From: an uncultured Verrucomicrobiae bacterium
GTDB lineage: Bacteria; Verrucomicrobiota; Verrucomicrobiia; Limisphaerales; UBA1096
NCBI GenBank assembly: GCA_937770485.1
Contig: CALJHX010000007.1
Span: forward strand, 62,001 to 126,000
Reading direction: 5' to 3'
DNA length: 64,000 nt
Below are positions 16,954 to 26,055 of this stretch, in pieces. The notes under the pieces were generated by a model. It searched no databases, was not told where the DNA came from, and was given only the letters and a program-made list of their open reading frames with translations. Made by a program: the position numbers and the translations under genes. How positions within the stretch are numbered: position 1 is the stretch's first letter; each line of letters opens with the position of its first letter.

Positions 16954-19542
16954 TTACTTGGTATTGTTCGTACCGGGTGAGGCTGCGCCCTCGCTGAAGT
17001 CGCCTTTGCCGTCCGGCAACCGGCGGAACGCCGAGTCTGGATCAAGCTTGGCGAATTCAACCTCATCCAGGATCAGATTGCCGGCCTTATCACTATCGAT
17101 TAGTTGGATGGTCTCGCCGCCCTTGGCTAACTTGAAGTTGGCGTGTAGGCCCTTCTCGGCTTTGCCGTCTTCGTCGGCCCAAACAACCAACCGCCCGCCC
17201 GCCTTAATTTTGGTGCCTTTCGGGAACTCCCATTTGCGCGGGATTTTTTTGTTGTCGGTCAGGAATTTGCCCGACAAGTCGATCTCACTGTCGGAGGTGT
17301 TCGCGATTTCGATGTAGTCGTCATAGTCGCCCTGCGGATCCTTGGCCGCCGCCCGGTTTTCAGAAACGACCTCGTTGATTGTCAGCAGGGATTGGACGGC
17401 CTTTGGAGCTTTGACGAGGAATGTCAGCGGCTTGGCTTCGGCAAGGGCTGGATAAAAATCGGAGGTCACCTCGGTTCCGCCGGAACGGACTTCGACGTAA
17501 TAGCGAATTTTTTTACCGGCGAGTTGTGCCGGAATATTTCCATTGAACACGCCGACTCCCGCTTGGCCATCGGGCTGCATGGCCACTTGGTTGTACGGTT
17601 CATTTTTGCCGTCTGCGAACCAGAGAACGACCGTCTCAGGCAAGGTATCGCCTGTCGTTTCGGCGGCGATCCGGGTCGAATCGGTTGACTTAGCTTCGTC
17701 GAGTTCAGTCACCGAGACGATCTCCGGCGAAGGGAGATTTACCTCAGGATGGTTCAGCAGAAACTCTCGCCTCCCCTCGGTGAACGGCCTCAGTCCAAGC
17801 TTGGTGCGTCGCCCGTCGGAGCTTGTTTGAATGAGCCCTTTTTCAAACGCATCGTATGAACTGTGTTTGCGGACGTCCTTTTTGATTTCCTCCCTGATTA
17901 GGGCTGCGTAACCTTCGACGAGTGGGCCTATTTTATCCCAGGTGATCCACTCCTGGGTGATCGTCTTGAGGTGGTGCCGATAGCGCGCCTTAAAGTGCGG
18001 CACCTGGAACAGCTTGTACATGAGTGGGCGGTCCGGGTTGTCGGCGTTATAAAATGGCTCAAGCTTTGGTCCGCTCAAACCGGAGGGCATTCCGGGGCCG
18101 CCGGGGATGTTCATCACCTCGTTGCCGTCGTGCTGCAACAGGTGGAAGCGCCCTTTCGGATCAAGGTACAGGTTGTAATCGCTTCCACGGGTGAAATATC
18201 CCTCATCCTGAAACACGCACTCGAGTGCCAATGACCACATGGCGCTGTCTAAATCAAAGCGGCCATTTAACTTTTCGGCCAATTCCTCGACCGGGGTTTC
18301 ATCCAGCAGTTTGGTGAACTGCTCTAATTCTTTCCAAGCCTCTTCTTTGCCTTCCGTGCGTTGTTGAAAGCCGTTGTAATCCTCTTTTTTATCCCCCGGA
18401 TAGCGAAGATTGCCACTGCCGCCGCCACCCGCTCCGATTTTCCAGCGCGTGCCAGCGCGTGTTCCGAAGTTGTCCTCCAGAAAATCCTTGTTGTACTGCT
18501 GGATGTGCGAGTAGAGGCCCCAGCTTTCGCCGTTGATCACTACCTTGATAAAATTGCCCTTAAACGCCGGTATGTAATTACGTGCCACGTGCGAATAAAT
18601 GACCTCTCGCATGAACGTGGGGTCAGAGTTGGCGTTCAGCAGGTTGAGTGTCTTGTAGCCGAGGAGCTTTTGATCGCTGTGCTTGTGATCGATGTAAAGG
18701 TTCATCGACCGTTTCAAGTCAGGCGACACGGAACGAAAAGAGGAATTGCCTCGGTATTTCAGACCGACGTCCTTGTAGAGCTTCCCATTAACTACCAAGT
18801 CGGCTGGCACAGCGACATCTGTGCGGTAGAAAACTTCCATCTCCTCTTTCCACTCGTTGTCCTTGAAATTGATAAATAATGTGCGGAGCGTACCTTCATC
18901 GTAAAGCTTGGTCCCGAGATCCTTGTCATTACCCGGCTCTAGCCGTTCGGCTTTTGAAAAATCACGGGGCTCAGGGGCAGGGCGACCGCTGGCTCCCCTC
19001 GGATCGGGCCGGGCCGCTCGATCACCTCGCGCAGGCGGCCTACCAGTACGACCCCCGACCGGTCGAGGAGGCCGGCCTCCGCGTTGACCACGATCGTCGC
19101 CGCCCTCGCTATTTCGTTGTTCCTCCACATATTTTATCGCAGCGGAACGTTCAGCCTTGTCCAGAACCCCATCATTATCCTTGTCGAACTTTGGGATTAC
19201 CTCGATTCGTTGCCCGCGTCGGGACCCTCCTCTGCCACCACGGGCACGACCACCGCGATCGCGTGGCGGGCCTGCTGTCCGACCACTGGCGTCCGAAGGC
19301 CCACCGGGTCGACCCCTTTCATTGGGGCCACGCCGGAACGACTCTCGAGCGGCTTCACGCTCTTCCTCATCCAACTCACCGTCCTTGTTTTTATCAAAGC
19401 GCTCTAGAATTTGTTTCCGTTGAGCTTGACGCTCAGGACGGTCACCTGGCCCAGGGGGATTGGCAGGTTGTGCTGTAAGGTTAGCAGCCGATACGGCCAT
19501 TAATCCACCAGTCAAAAGGAATTTATAAGCAGTAGTTTTCAT
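16954..19542 (-). CDS. Secreted CotH-kinase-like protein with EF-hand repeats and lamin-tail domain
   Basis: An 862-residue protein with a signal peptide (KFLLTGGLMAVSAANLTAQP). Two EF-hand/dockerin-like calcium loops follow: FDKNKDGELDEEE (about residue 48) and FDKDNDGVLDKAE (about 119), separated by Arg/Gly/Pro-rich linkers. The central part (about 200-590) is a CotH domain, a family of atypical secreted protein kinases: KYRGNSSFRSVSPDLKRSMNL, ANSDPTFMREVIYSHVAR, and LLQHDGNEVMN. A Fn3-like stretch and a C-terminal lamin-tail domain (about 750-855; TINEVVSENRAAAKDPQG, DYIEIANTSDSEIDLSG) end it. This architecture is common in Planctomycetes and Verrucomicrobia; function unknown, probably cell surface. 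It is transcribed divergently from pgi. Confidence 0.88.
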   Translation of the reverse strand: MKTTAYKFLLTGGLMAVSAANLTAQPANPPGPGDRPERQAQRKQILERFDKNKDGELDEEEREAARESFRRGPNERGRPGGPSDASGRTAGPPRDRGGRARGGRGGSRRGQRIEVIPKFDKDNDGVLDKAERSAAIKYVEEQRNSEGGDDRGQRGGRPPRPVGGRTGRPPARGDRAARPDPRGASGRPAPEPRDFSKAERLEPGNDKDLGTKLYDEGTLRTLFINFKDNEWKEEMEVFYRTDVAVPADLVVNGKLYKDVGLKYRGNSSFRSVSPDLKRSMNLYIDHKHSDQKLLGYKTLNLLNANSDPTFMREVIYSHVARNYIPAFKGNFIKVVINGESWGLYSHIQQYNKDFLEDNFGTRAGTRWKIGAGGGGSGNLRYPGDKKEDYNGFQQRTEGKEEAWKELEQFTKLLDETPVEELAEKLNGRFDLDSAMWSLALECVFQDEGYFTRGSDYNLYLDPKGRFHLLQHDGNEVMNIPGGPGMPSGLSGPKLEPFYNADNPDRPLMYKLFQVPHFKARYRHHLKTITQEWITWDKIGPLVEGYAALIREEIKKDVRKHSSYDAFEKGLIQTSSDGRRTKLGLRPFTEGRREFLLNHPEVNLPSPEIVSVTELDEAKSTDSTRIAAETTGDTLPETVVLWFADGKNEPYNQVAMQPDGQAGVGVFNGNIPAQLAGKKIRYYVEVRSGGTEVTSDFYPALAEAKPLTFLVKAPKAVQSLLTINEVVSENRAAAKDPQGDYDDYIEIANTSDSEIDLSGKFLTDNKKIPRKWEFPKGTKIKAGGRLVVWADEDGKAEKGLHANFKLAKGGETIQLIDSDKAGNLILDEVEFAKLDPDSAFRRLPDGKGDFSEGAASPGTNNTK

Positions 19543-19745
19543 GTTAAAATCACGTTGAAATCCGTTAATCGAACCCCGAAATACGGGTAAACCACCCTCA
19601 ATGGTTACAAGTTTGTCTCCGGAATGAAATAATTAAACCCAAACAAAGCCACGTGTTATGCTTTGTGGCACTAGCATCTGATTGCCTTTGGCAATGAATT
19701 GTGTTGCATTCGAGGTCTTTGCCGAAGGGCATGGAGAGTATTAAA

Positions 19746-21344
19746 ATGACACAAAAAGACGGGGATAATATTTGGGAAAGGTTTCAGCGTTACTACACTG
19801 AGTTTCCCTCTATCGGCTTGGGCCTGGACATCAGCAGAATGAATTTCACGGAGGAGTTCATCGGGCAGATCAAGCCGCGTTTGGCCAAGGCGTTCGCTGC
19901 GATGGATGAACTCGAGGCGGGTGCGATCGCCAATCCCGATGAAAATAGGATGGTCGGCCACTATTGGCTGCGGAACTCCACCTTGGCTCCCACAGAGGGA
20001 ATTCGGCAAGCGATCGATCAAACCTTAACCAGCATTAAAGCGTTCGCCGCCAAGATTCATTCAGGGGAAATTCAAGGAGCAGATGGGACGTTCGAAAACA
20101 TCCTGATCATTGGCATTGGCGGCTCAGCGTTAGGCCCGCAATTCGTCGCTCACGCACTTTCGCAGCCCGGTAGGGACAAGATGACCCCTTGGTTTATCGA
20201 CAACACTGACCCGGACGGCATCGACCGTATTAAAGCTAAATTAGTTAATTCATTAGGAATAACACTAGTTCTTGTGATTTCCAAGTCCGGGGGCACCAAG
20301 GAAACACGGAACGGAATGCTCGAGATGAAAGCGGCGTTTAATGCGGCAGAATTGAACTTCGCCGAGCATGCTGTTGCCATCACCGGGGAAGGAAGCCAGC
20401 TCGACAAAATCGCCAAAGCTGAAGGCTGGATTCAGCGATTCCCGATGTGGGACTGGGTGGGCGGACGCACTAGTGAAACTTCCGCGGTCGGTCTCCTGCC
20501 TGCGGCGCTACAGGGATTTGACATAGACCAGTTCCTCGCGGGAGCCGCTGCCTGCGATACTGTGACTCGAACCAAAACATTTGAAGAGAATCCAGCCTCC
20601 CAGCTTGCAGCAATGTGGTTGAACGCTGTTGAAGGTAGAGGTTCCAAGGATATGGTTATTCTGCCTTATAAGGACAGACTAGAACTTTTATCGAGATACC
20701 TTCAGCAACTCATCATGGAGTCGATTGGTAAGGAGCGCGACCTGGACGGCAAAGTTGTAAACCAGGGGATCTCCGTTTATGGCAACAAGGGATCGACGGA
20801 TCAACACGCCTATGTTCAGCAACTGCGTGAAGGCGTGCACAACTTTTTTGTCACCTTCATCCGGGTTTTGAAGGATCGCGATGGTGAGTCAATAGAGGTC
20901 GAAAAAGGCCACACAAGCGGTGACTACCTTGACGGTTTCTTTCAAGGCACTCGGAACGCACTTTATCAAAAAAACAGAGAATCAATAACGCTTAATTTTA
21001 CTGTTATTAATGAATATTGTATAGGTGCTTTAGTGGCATTGTTCGAAAGATCTGTTGGTTATTATGCGTCTATAATTAATATAAACGCATACCACCAACC
21101 CGGCGTGGAAGCCGGCAAAAAAGCAGCAGGAGATGTTATCACGTTACAAGCTAAAATAATAGATTTCCTGAGTAAAAACAGTGATTATGCTCATTCAGTA
21201 GGTGAAATTGCGGACGCCATTAAGGATTCAGAAAGCAAGGAGACGGTGTTTCTGATTTGCCAGCACCTCTCTGCAAATGAGCATCGTGGAGTAAAAAAAA
21301 TCGTCTCCGGGGCATTAACTAAAATTACCTTTCAAAGTCAGTAA
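19746..21344 (+). CDS. pgi: Glucose-6-phosphate isomerase
   Basis: Interconverts glucose-6-phosphate and fructose-6-phosphate. The frame is open from 19701, but ATG 19746 (MTQKDGDN) has GGAGAG about 8 bases upstream, giving 532 residues. [18 protein letters not shown] and [19 protein letters not shown] hold the sugar-phosphate-binding loops. [42 protein letters not shown] (with the active-site region) and [13 protein letters not shown] are diagnostic. It is the long form with a C-terminal extension after the core, as seen in cyanobacteria and related groups. It ends 3 bases before mnmG, so the two are probably co-transcribed, an unusual pairing. Confidence 0.94.
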   Translation: MTQKDGDNIWERFQRYYTEFPSIGLGLDISRMNFTEEFIGQIKPRLAKAFAAMDELEAGAIANPDENRMVGHYWLRNSTLAPTEGIRQAIDQTLTSIKAFAAKIHSGEIQGADGTFENILIIGIGGSALGPQFVAHALSQPGRDKMTPWFIDNTDPDGIDRIKAKLVNSLGITLVLVISKSGGTKETRNGMLEMKAAFNAAELNFAEHAVAITGEGSQLDKIAKAEGWIQRFPMWDWVGGRTSETSAVGLLPAALQGFDIDQFLAGAAACDTVTRTKTFEENPASQLAAMWLNAVEGRGSKDMVILPYKDRLELLSRYLQQLIMESIGKERDLDGKVVNQGISVYGNKGSTDQHAYVQQLREGVHNFFVTFIRVLKDRDGESIEVEKGHTSGDYLDGFFQGTRNALYQKNRESITLNFTVINEYCIGALVALFERSVGYYASIININAYHQPGVEAGKKAAGDVITLQAKIIDFLSKNSDYAHSVGEIADAIKDSESKETVFLICQHLSANEHRGVKKIVSGALTKITFQSQ

Positions 21345-21347
21345 TCC

Positions 21348-23261
21348 ATGTTTCTTTATCCTAAGAAATATGACGTGATTGTTGTTGGAGCTGGGCATGC
21401 CGGGATCGAGGCGGCCTTAGCTTCAGCGCGGATGGGATGCCAAACGCTCATGCTAACGATGAACGCAGACACTATCGGTCAGATGTCCTGCAACCCAGCG
21501 ATAGGAGGATTGGCCAAGGGGCACCTTGCACGGGAGATTGATGCGTTCGGTGGAGAGATGGGCAAGTGCACCGACATGACTGGACTTCAGTTCCGAATGC
21601 TCAACACTAAGAGAGGCCCGGCTGTGCGGGCACCAAGGGCTCAGTGCGACAAAAAAGCTTATCAGTTTCGAATGAAGTGGATTTGTGAGCGGCAGCCCAA
21701 CCTGGATATTTGCCAGGGGCAAGTCTCCCAACTGATTCATAAGTCAGGGAAAGTCATTGGGGTCAAGACGACCATGGATGTCCGATATGAGTCGGTGACG
21801 GTTGTGATAACAACAGGAACCTTCCTAAAAGGATTAATGCATGTTGGTGGGAACAAGCAGAAAGGCGGTCGAGCCGGGGAAAATTCAGTTGGAGGGTTTT
21901 CTGACTCCTTACGTTCTGTGGGATTGGAGTTGGGGAGACTGAAGACGGGAACTCCTCCTCGCCTCTTGAAAAGAACCATCGACTTTGAAAAAACAGAGAA
22001 ACAACCGGGTGATGTACCTGTTCCCTACTTCAGCTTCTGGAAGGAGGATTTGTTCCACGTGGAACAATCCGGCGTCGCCCCAAGTGACATTGGCAGTTCT
22101 GAGGGGAAGTATCCACCAGGCTCTATTTTAGATCGAATAAATGGTCAATTACCCTGTTTTATCACTTTTACAACTGGTGAAACCGCAAAAATAATTAAAA
22201 AAAATCTACATAAATCTCCGATTTATTCCGGTAATATTGAGGGAGTTGGCCCACGGTATTGCCCTTCCATTGAGGATAAAATCGTTCGTTTTGCCGATAA
22301 GGAGAAGCATCAGATTTTTTTGGAGCCGGAAGGGATTTCAACAGACGAGATCTATGTTAACGGATTTTCAACCTGTCTTCCGTTCGATGTCCAATACGAC
22401 ATGGTCCGAACCATCGTTGGTTGTGAAAACGCACAAATCCTTCGACCAGCCTATGCAGTTGAATACGATTTTGCATTTCCAACTCAGTTAAGAGCAACCC
22501 TTGAAACTAAACCTTGTGAGAATCTTTTTCTGGCAGGACAAATCAACGGAACCTCTGGATATGAGGAAGCTGGGGCCCAAGGACTAATGGCAGGAATCAA
22601 CGCTGCGCTGAAAGTTCAAGGCAAACCAAGCTTGGTTCTGAGGCGAGACCAAGCTTACATTGGGGTCTTGATTGATGACCTCATCACCAAGGGAACGACC
22701 GAACCGTACCGCATGTTTACTTCCCGGGCGGAGTATCGATTGTTACTTCGGCAGGATAACGCTGATCTTCGTTTATGTGAGATCAGCCGGAAGATTGGAT
22801 TGTTGTCGGATCGACAACATAGGATTTTTCAGGACAAAAAAGCAGAGTTCAATCGTGAGATGGAGCGCATCCGAACTACCAAGCAGGATAACTGCACACT
22901 GGAAAAATTGCTGAAGCGGAATGACTTCACGCATACAAAGTTGCTGCAACCAAGCGGCGGCATCTCTCAGGAGGTGGCTGAACAGGTGGAGATCACCGTC
23001 AAATATTCTGGTTATATTTCGCGCCAAGAAACCGAGATCGAGAAGTTCAAAAAAATGGAAGCCAGAGAAATTCCAGAGTGGTTGGATTACGATCAGATCC
23101 AAGGGCTGAGAACTGAATCTCGCCAAAAATTAATTGAAATACAGCCCGCAACACTTGGTTTGGCCTCAAGAATCTCAGGAATCAACCCGACGGACGTGAG
23201 CCTTTTGATGGTTTGGATCAAAAGGGGAAGGGTGGAGAGTAAGAGCAAAGCCCCAAAATAA
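21348..23261 (+). CDS. mnmG: tRNA uridine-5-carboxymethylaminomethyl modification enzyme (MnmG/GidA)
   Basis: A 637-residue FAD enzyme that with MnmE makes the cmnm5U34 modification of tRNAs. The N-terminal FAD motif is VIVVGAGHAGIEAALASARMG; CNPAIGGLAKGHLAREIDA, the two GTPPRL-type and GYEEAGAQGLMAGINAAL blocks, and the DLITKGTTEPYRMFTSRAEYRLLLR region are diagnostic. The C-terminal helical part interacts with MnmE in known systems. In many bacteria this gene lies next to the origin with gidB-parA-parB, and here it carries a perfect parS-type palindrome at 22051-22066, read as LFHVEQ, with a second one just after the stop. mnmE, rsmG and parAB are not adjacent. Confidence 0.96.
   Translation: MFLYPKKYDVIVVGAGHAGIEAALASARMGCQTLMLTMNADTIGQMSCNPAIGGLAKGHLAREIDAFGGEMGKCTDMTGLQFRMLNTKRGPAVRAPRAQCDKKAYQFRMKWICERQPNLDICQGQVSQLIHKSGKVIGVKTTMDVRYESVTVVITTGTFLKGLMHVGGNKQKGGRAGENSVGGFSDSLRSVGLELGRLKTGTPPRLLKRTIDFEKTEKQPGDVPVPYFSFWKEDLFHVEQSGVAPSDIGSSEGKYPPGSILDRINGQLPCFITFTTGETAKIIKKNLHKSPIYSGNIEGVGPRYCPSIEDKIVRFADKEKHQIFLEPEGISTDEIYVNGFSTCLPFDVQYDMVRTIVGCENAQILRPAYAVEYDFAFPTQLRATLETKPCENLFLAGQINGTSGYEEAGAQGLMAGINAALKVQGKPSLVLRRDQAYIGVLIDDLITKGTTEPYRMFTSRAEYRLLLRQDNADLRLCEISRKIGLLSDRQHRIFQDKKAEFNREMERIRTTKQDNCTLEKLLKRNDFTHTKLLQPSGGISQEVAEQVEITVKYSGYISRQETEIEKFKKMEAREIPEWLDYDQIQGLRTESRQKLIEIQPATLGLASRISGINPTDVSLLMVWIKRGRVESKSKAPK
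22051..22066. other. parS-type site inside mnmG
   Basis: TGTTCCACGTGGAACA, a perfect 16-bp palindrome matching the bacterial ParB-binding site consensus TGTTnCACGTGnAACA. It lies within the mnmG reading frame. An identical site occurs 1.2 kb downstream, and chromosomal parS sites cluster near origins. Confidence 0.85.
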
Positions 23262-23285
23262 GACAGAAAATTTGAGTGGATGTGA

Positions 23286-23301
23286 TGTTCCACGTGGAAC
23301 A
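23286..23301. other. parS-type site between mnmG and mtnP
   Basis: A second perfect copy of TGTTCCACGTGGAACA, in the 46-base gap between the convergent mnmG and mtnP genes. Two identical 16-mers so close together cannot be chance, and ParB/Noc-type loading is the known role of this sequence. Confidence 0.88.
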
Positions 23302-23307
23302 TTTGCA

Positions 23308-24177
23308 TCAAAGGAACCGCCCAATAATTGGCTTAAGCCTCTGAACTGTCTCGCTTGGCCAAGCGCTATTCTTTGTCATAATCGCATTTTCTAATGCTTT
23401 TTGGCTTGGCCAAGCGGGGGCATTTGGAATCCTTGAAATTGCTTTGCATATGATTTTCTTTGCGGAGACCGCGTTCTTTTCGAGATTGGCAATGACTGTT
23501 TTCACCGAGACCGGCTCTTCCTCTACTTTCCAGCAATCGTAGTCGGTGACCAGGGCAAGCGTGGCGTAGGAGATCTCTGCCTCCCGTGCACACCGGGCTT
23601 CCCCCAGGTTGGTCATACCCACCACATCGAATCCCAGTTTTTGGTTTCGCAGCGACTCAGCCCGCGTACTGAACGCTGGCCCCTCCATGTTGACGTAGGT
23701 TCCCCGGTCGTGCGCGTTGATCGCAACTTCATCGGCAGCAACCAAAAGGATCGTGCGAAGTTCCTCGCAAATTGGCTCAGCGAAAGCCACATGCCCCACA
23801 ATCCCTTCCCCGAAAAAAGTGTGCGTTGTGGACTGCTTGGTATTATCGATAAATTGATCTATCAGGACAATGTCGCACGGCGCGTACTGTGGTTGAAGTG
23901 AGCCGACTGCGCTTGCGCTGATGATCCAAGAAACGCCCAGCTGTTTCATCGCCCAAATGTTGGCCTTGTGATTGAGTTCGCTTGGCATAAGGAGATGCCC
24001 ACGGCCATGTCTCGGCAGAAATACAACATCACGGCCACTCAGTTGGCCGGTCAGAAACTCGTCCGACGGTGCCCCGAAGGGGGTTTCAACAGGAACCCAC
24101 TTTTGAGATGCGAAGCCTTCGATGTCATACAATCCACTGCCACCAATGATGCCAATTTTATCCATGTCGAAGGCCAT
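23308..24177 (-). CDS. mtnP: S-methyl-5'-thioadenosine phosphorylase
   Basis: A 289-residue MTA phosphorylase, which splits methylthioadenosine with phosphate in methionine salvage. IGIIGGSGLYDIEGF, VFLPRHGRGHLLMPSELNHKANIWAMK, SASAVGSLQ, EGPAFSTRAESLRNQKLGFDVVGMTNLGEARCAREAEI and VTDYDCWK are the family blocks; the Asp in TDYD is the base-recognising residue of the MTAP rather than the PNP type. A second in-frame ATG at 24165 is also possible. Two dispersed palindromes (23352-23365, 23404-23415) sit in the C-terminal coding part, where family conservation is low, and both are read as AWPS in NSAWPSETVQ and APAWPSQKAL. Confidence 0.93.
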   Translation of the reverse strand: MAFDMDKIGIIGGSGLYDIEGFASQKWVPVETPFGAPSDEFLTGQLSGRDVVFLPRHGRGHLLMPSELNHKANIWAMKQLGVSWIISASAVGSLQPQYAPCDIVLIDQFIDNTKQSTTHTFFGEGIVGHVAFAEPICEELRTILLVAADEVAINAHDRGTYVNMEGPAFSTRAESLRNQKLGFDVVGMTNLGEARCAREAEISYATLALVTDYDCWKVEEEPVSVKTVIANLEKNAVSAKKIICKAISRIPNAPAWPSQKALENAIMTKNSAWPSETVQRLKPIIGRFL

Positions 24178-24305
24178 TATAGCACGACCTCAAGGAAATT
24201 AAATAATATAATATAGATAACTAAAAAGATGGAACATAAACTAATATTATTAACTGCGGGCCTTTAAGAATCATTTTATATAATAAAATAAAAAAAGTAA
24301 TAGAG

Positions 24306-24327
24306 TGAGTTTTCCAGTGAAAACTCA
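24306..24327 (-). terminator. Terminator-like hairpin after the M23 peptidase gene
   Basis: TGAGTTTTC and GAAAACTCA form a perfect 9-bp stem around the loop CAGT. On the reverse strand it is followed after about 9 bases by a run of seven T and further AT-rich DNA, just downstream of the peptidase stop at 24342. The gap between stem and T run is longer than ideal. Confidence 0.5.
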
Positions 24328-24341
24328 ATGAAAGTATTATA

Positions 24342-25355
24342 TTAATGGGCAAGAAGATTTAGATGCTTGATGCCTTTTGCGGTGAGTACCCATTGCTGGC
24401 CCTTTTTAAAAACCAGCTTTCTGCAGAGGGATTGTTTGTAAACTTTGGGATCAACGTGAAGCAATTTGAACGGCTCCTCGTCGCTGAAGGAGGAAGCATC
24501 GCGCGGGGTGCTAGTGATTGGGACGCCGTTGGGGTCAAGGGATATCTCATAGCCTGCAATGGTCTTTTGAGGCTTCATTGAATCAACCAAGTTGGGGTGG
24601 CGCTTGGCCCACTGGAAGTTAGGGGACTTCACGAGCACGCGACAAAGCACCGGTTGGTTGTGGATGAACTGCGGCAGGCTGAACAGCTGCCGCTTGGCCT
24701 TTTTTTCATTTTGTCCCAGGAACAGTTTCCAGGGGTCGATGCCGATCAGGTTTTGGCCATTCCACTGGCCGTGATCGTTACGCTGACCGACAAATTTTTT
24801 TTTGTACCACGCAGAAAAATTTTGATTGGCAAGCAGGCAAATCTCGAAATGCAGGTGTGCCCGTTCACGGGAGATGCCTTGGCGTGTGTTGCTGGTGCGG
24901 CCCATTGTTGCAATGATTTCACCGGATTTCTTGACTTGGCCAACACTCAAGCCGCTCGCTAGGGCACGCAGATGAGCGTACAGCGTGTACACCGGCAGAC
25001 CGTCAACTTGGTGTTGCATGACGATGTAGTTGCCGTAATTTGAGAGACCCGCCTTGGCGTTGATGTAAGCGATGGTGCCATCGGCGGCGGCGCTTACGGG
25101 ATCGATAGGTTCCCCCTTAGCATCGCGCTGGGTGCATTTGATGTCAATGCCCTCGTGCATTTGCCAGCCCTCGGAGCGGACACAGCCGAATGTGCCGCTT
25201 GGCCAAGTGCGGCCAATTGTTGGGGTGAAGTAGCCGGCTTCCTTTCCGGCCTCAAAGATCGCGTGGTTGGGGGTCGGTAGATGGAACGGCTGTCCAAGCG
25301 CGGCAGCGGCTTGGACAAGCGCAATTGCCATCAATACCCTCCGACAGCCTCTCAT
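24342..25355 (-). CDS. Secreted M23 (LytM-type) metallopeptidase
   Basis: A 337-residue protein with a signal peptide (VLMAIALVQAAAALGQP), whose cleavage region is encoded by a variant of the dispersed palindrome. The M23 fold lies at about residues 55-190. HEGIDIKC supplies the HxxxD zinc ligands, NYGNYIVMQHQ and YAHLRALASGLSVGQVKKSGEIIATMGRTS are typical strands, and HLHFEICL gives the HxH motif, so the catalytic set is complete. It would cut peptidoglycan cross-links in the periplasm. The C-terminal 140 residues are unassigned. Its ATG overlaps the stop of the upstream lipoprotein by 4 bases, so translation is coupled. Confidence 0.9.
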   Translation of the reverse strand: MRGCRRVLMAIALVQAAAALGQPFHLPTPNHAIFEAGKEAGYFTPTIGRTWPSGTFGCVRSEGWQMHEGIDIKCTQRDAKGEPIDPVSAAADGTIAYINAKAGLSNYGNYIVMQHQVDGLPVYTLYAHLRALASGLSVGQVKKSGEIIATMGRTSNTRQGISRERAHLHFEICLLANQNFSAWYKKKFVGQRNDHGQWNGQNLIGIDPWKLFLGQNEKKAKRQLFSLPQFIHNQPVLCRVLVKSPNFQWAKRHPNLVDSMKPQKTIAGYEISLDPNGVPITSTPRDASSFSDEEPFKLLHVDPKVYKQSLCRKLVFKKGQQWVLTAKGIKHLNLLAH

Positions 25356-25864
25356 TTACCTTTACCTTTAATTTCTTTAATCGCTGTGTTGAGGCCCGCG
25401 AGGATGCGCGAGGCTTCCTCGCGGGAGCAGTCTGGGGTGAACCGGATGATACCGGTGGCATTGCCCCGGGTGATCATCGGTGCGGCAAGAACACGAGGTT
25501 CGGTGAATTGGCAGAAGATCGCCATCCGCTTCCCTTTGTTTGAAGTGGTGAAACTTTCGAGAACGGCTGTGCCATGCCGGTTGAACTGAAGTTGGATCGC
25601 AAAGCCGCCGACAGCTTCCATTAGCGTGGCTTTCTCGAGGTCGGCGGTGCTCAGAAACGGCTCACTGTTGACGTAAAAAATGATCGGATCTGCACGGAAA
25701 ACGGCCATTTCTCGGGAATACTTGGTGCCGTCGTTGTTTTGCTCCAGATAGAGCATGATGAGACTGTAATTCTCCCCGGGTTTCTTTTCGCCCATAGATT
25801 TGCAGCCCAAGCCCAGCGTAGCGCATAGGGCAATTGCCATTAAATAGTGATTGATAATTCTCAT
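25352..25864 (-). CDS. Lipoprotein with SecD P1-head-like fold
   Basis: From the ATG at 25864 the protein is 170 residues. An N-terminal hydrophobic segment ends in LGLGC, a plausible lipobox, so it is probably a lipoprotein. An open extension upstream to 25951 adds an unlikely leader. The mature part (VNSEPFLSTADLEKATLMEA, VLESFTTSNKGKRMAIF, APMITRGNATGIIRFTPD, SREEASRILAGLNTAI) follows the pattern of the SecD/SecDF P1 head subdomain, seen in some stand-alone secreted proteins. The role is not known. It is encoded directly upstream of, and overlaps by 4 bases with, the M23 peptidase, suggesting joint work in the envelope. Confidence 0.72.
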   Translation of the reverse strand: MRIINHYLMAIALCATLGLGCKSMGEKKPGENYSLIMLYLEQNNDGTKYSREMAVFRADPIIFYVNSEPFLSTADLEKATLMEAVGGFAIQLQFNRHGTAVLESFTTSNKGKRMAIFCQFTEPRVLAAPMITRGNATGIIRFTPDCSREEASRILAGLNTAIKEIKGKGK

Positions 25865-25887
25865 ATTAACCGTCATGTTTCTCGGCC

Positions 25888-25901
25888 CCTCTCCGGAGAG
25901 G
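25888..25901. promoter_or_regulatory. 14-bp perfect palindrome between divergent genes
   Basis: CCTCTCCGGAGAGG lies between the leftward lipoprotein gene and the rightward small basic gene, 16 bases before the latter's ATG. Its position suits an operator or mRNA hairpin; no regulator is known. Confidence 0.35.
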
Positions 25902-25916
25902 CAACCATTATACACC

Positions 25917-26000
25917 ATGGGCAAACAACACAATAAAGTAATCAAACGCAAGCGTCGGAAGGCCTACCTCAAGCGCAAGCAGAGTACCGCCAAGAAATAA
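25917..26000 (+). CDS. Very small Lys/Arg-rich protein (27 residues)
   Basis: ATG GGC AAA to TAA encodes 27 residues beginning [20 protein letters not shown] and continuing with K and R to a C-terminal AKK; 14 of the 27 residues are K or R. It is too short for usual gene callers. The composition and the [12 protein letters not shown] core recall small basic proteins seen in related Verrucomicrobia and Planctomycetes and suggest binding to RNA or the ribosome, but I cannot name a family. It lies 55 bases upstream of cysK on the same strand, divergent from the lipoprotein gene. The next candidate features are a T run (26041-26047) before cysK, which could end or attenuate its transcript. Confidence 0.6.
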   Translation: MGKQHNKVIKRKRRKAYLKRKQSTAKK

Positions 26001-26055
26001 TCACCCCACGCGGCCAAGGCCAGCAAGGTCGTGTGTTAGTTGTTTTTTTATAAAA

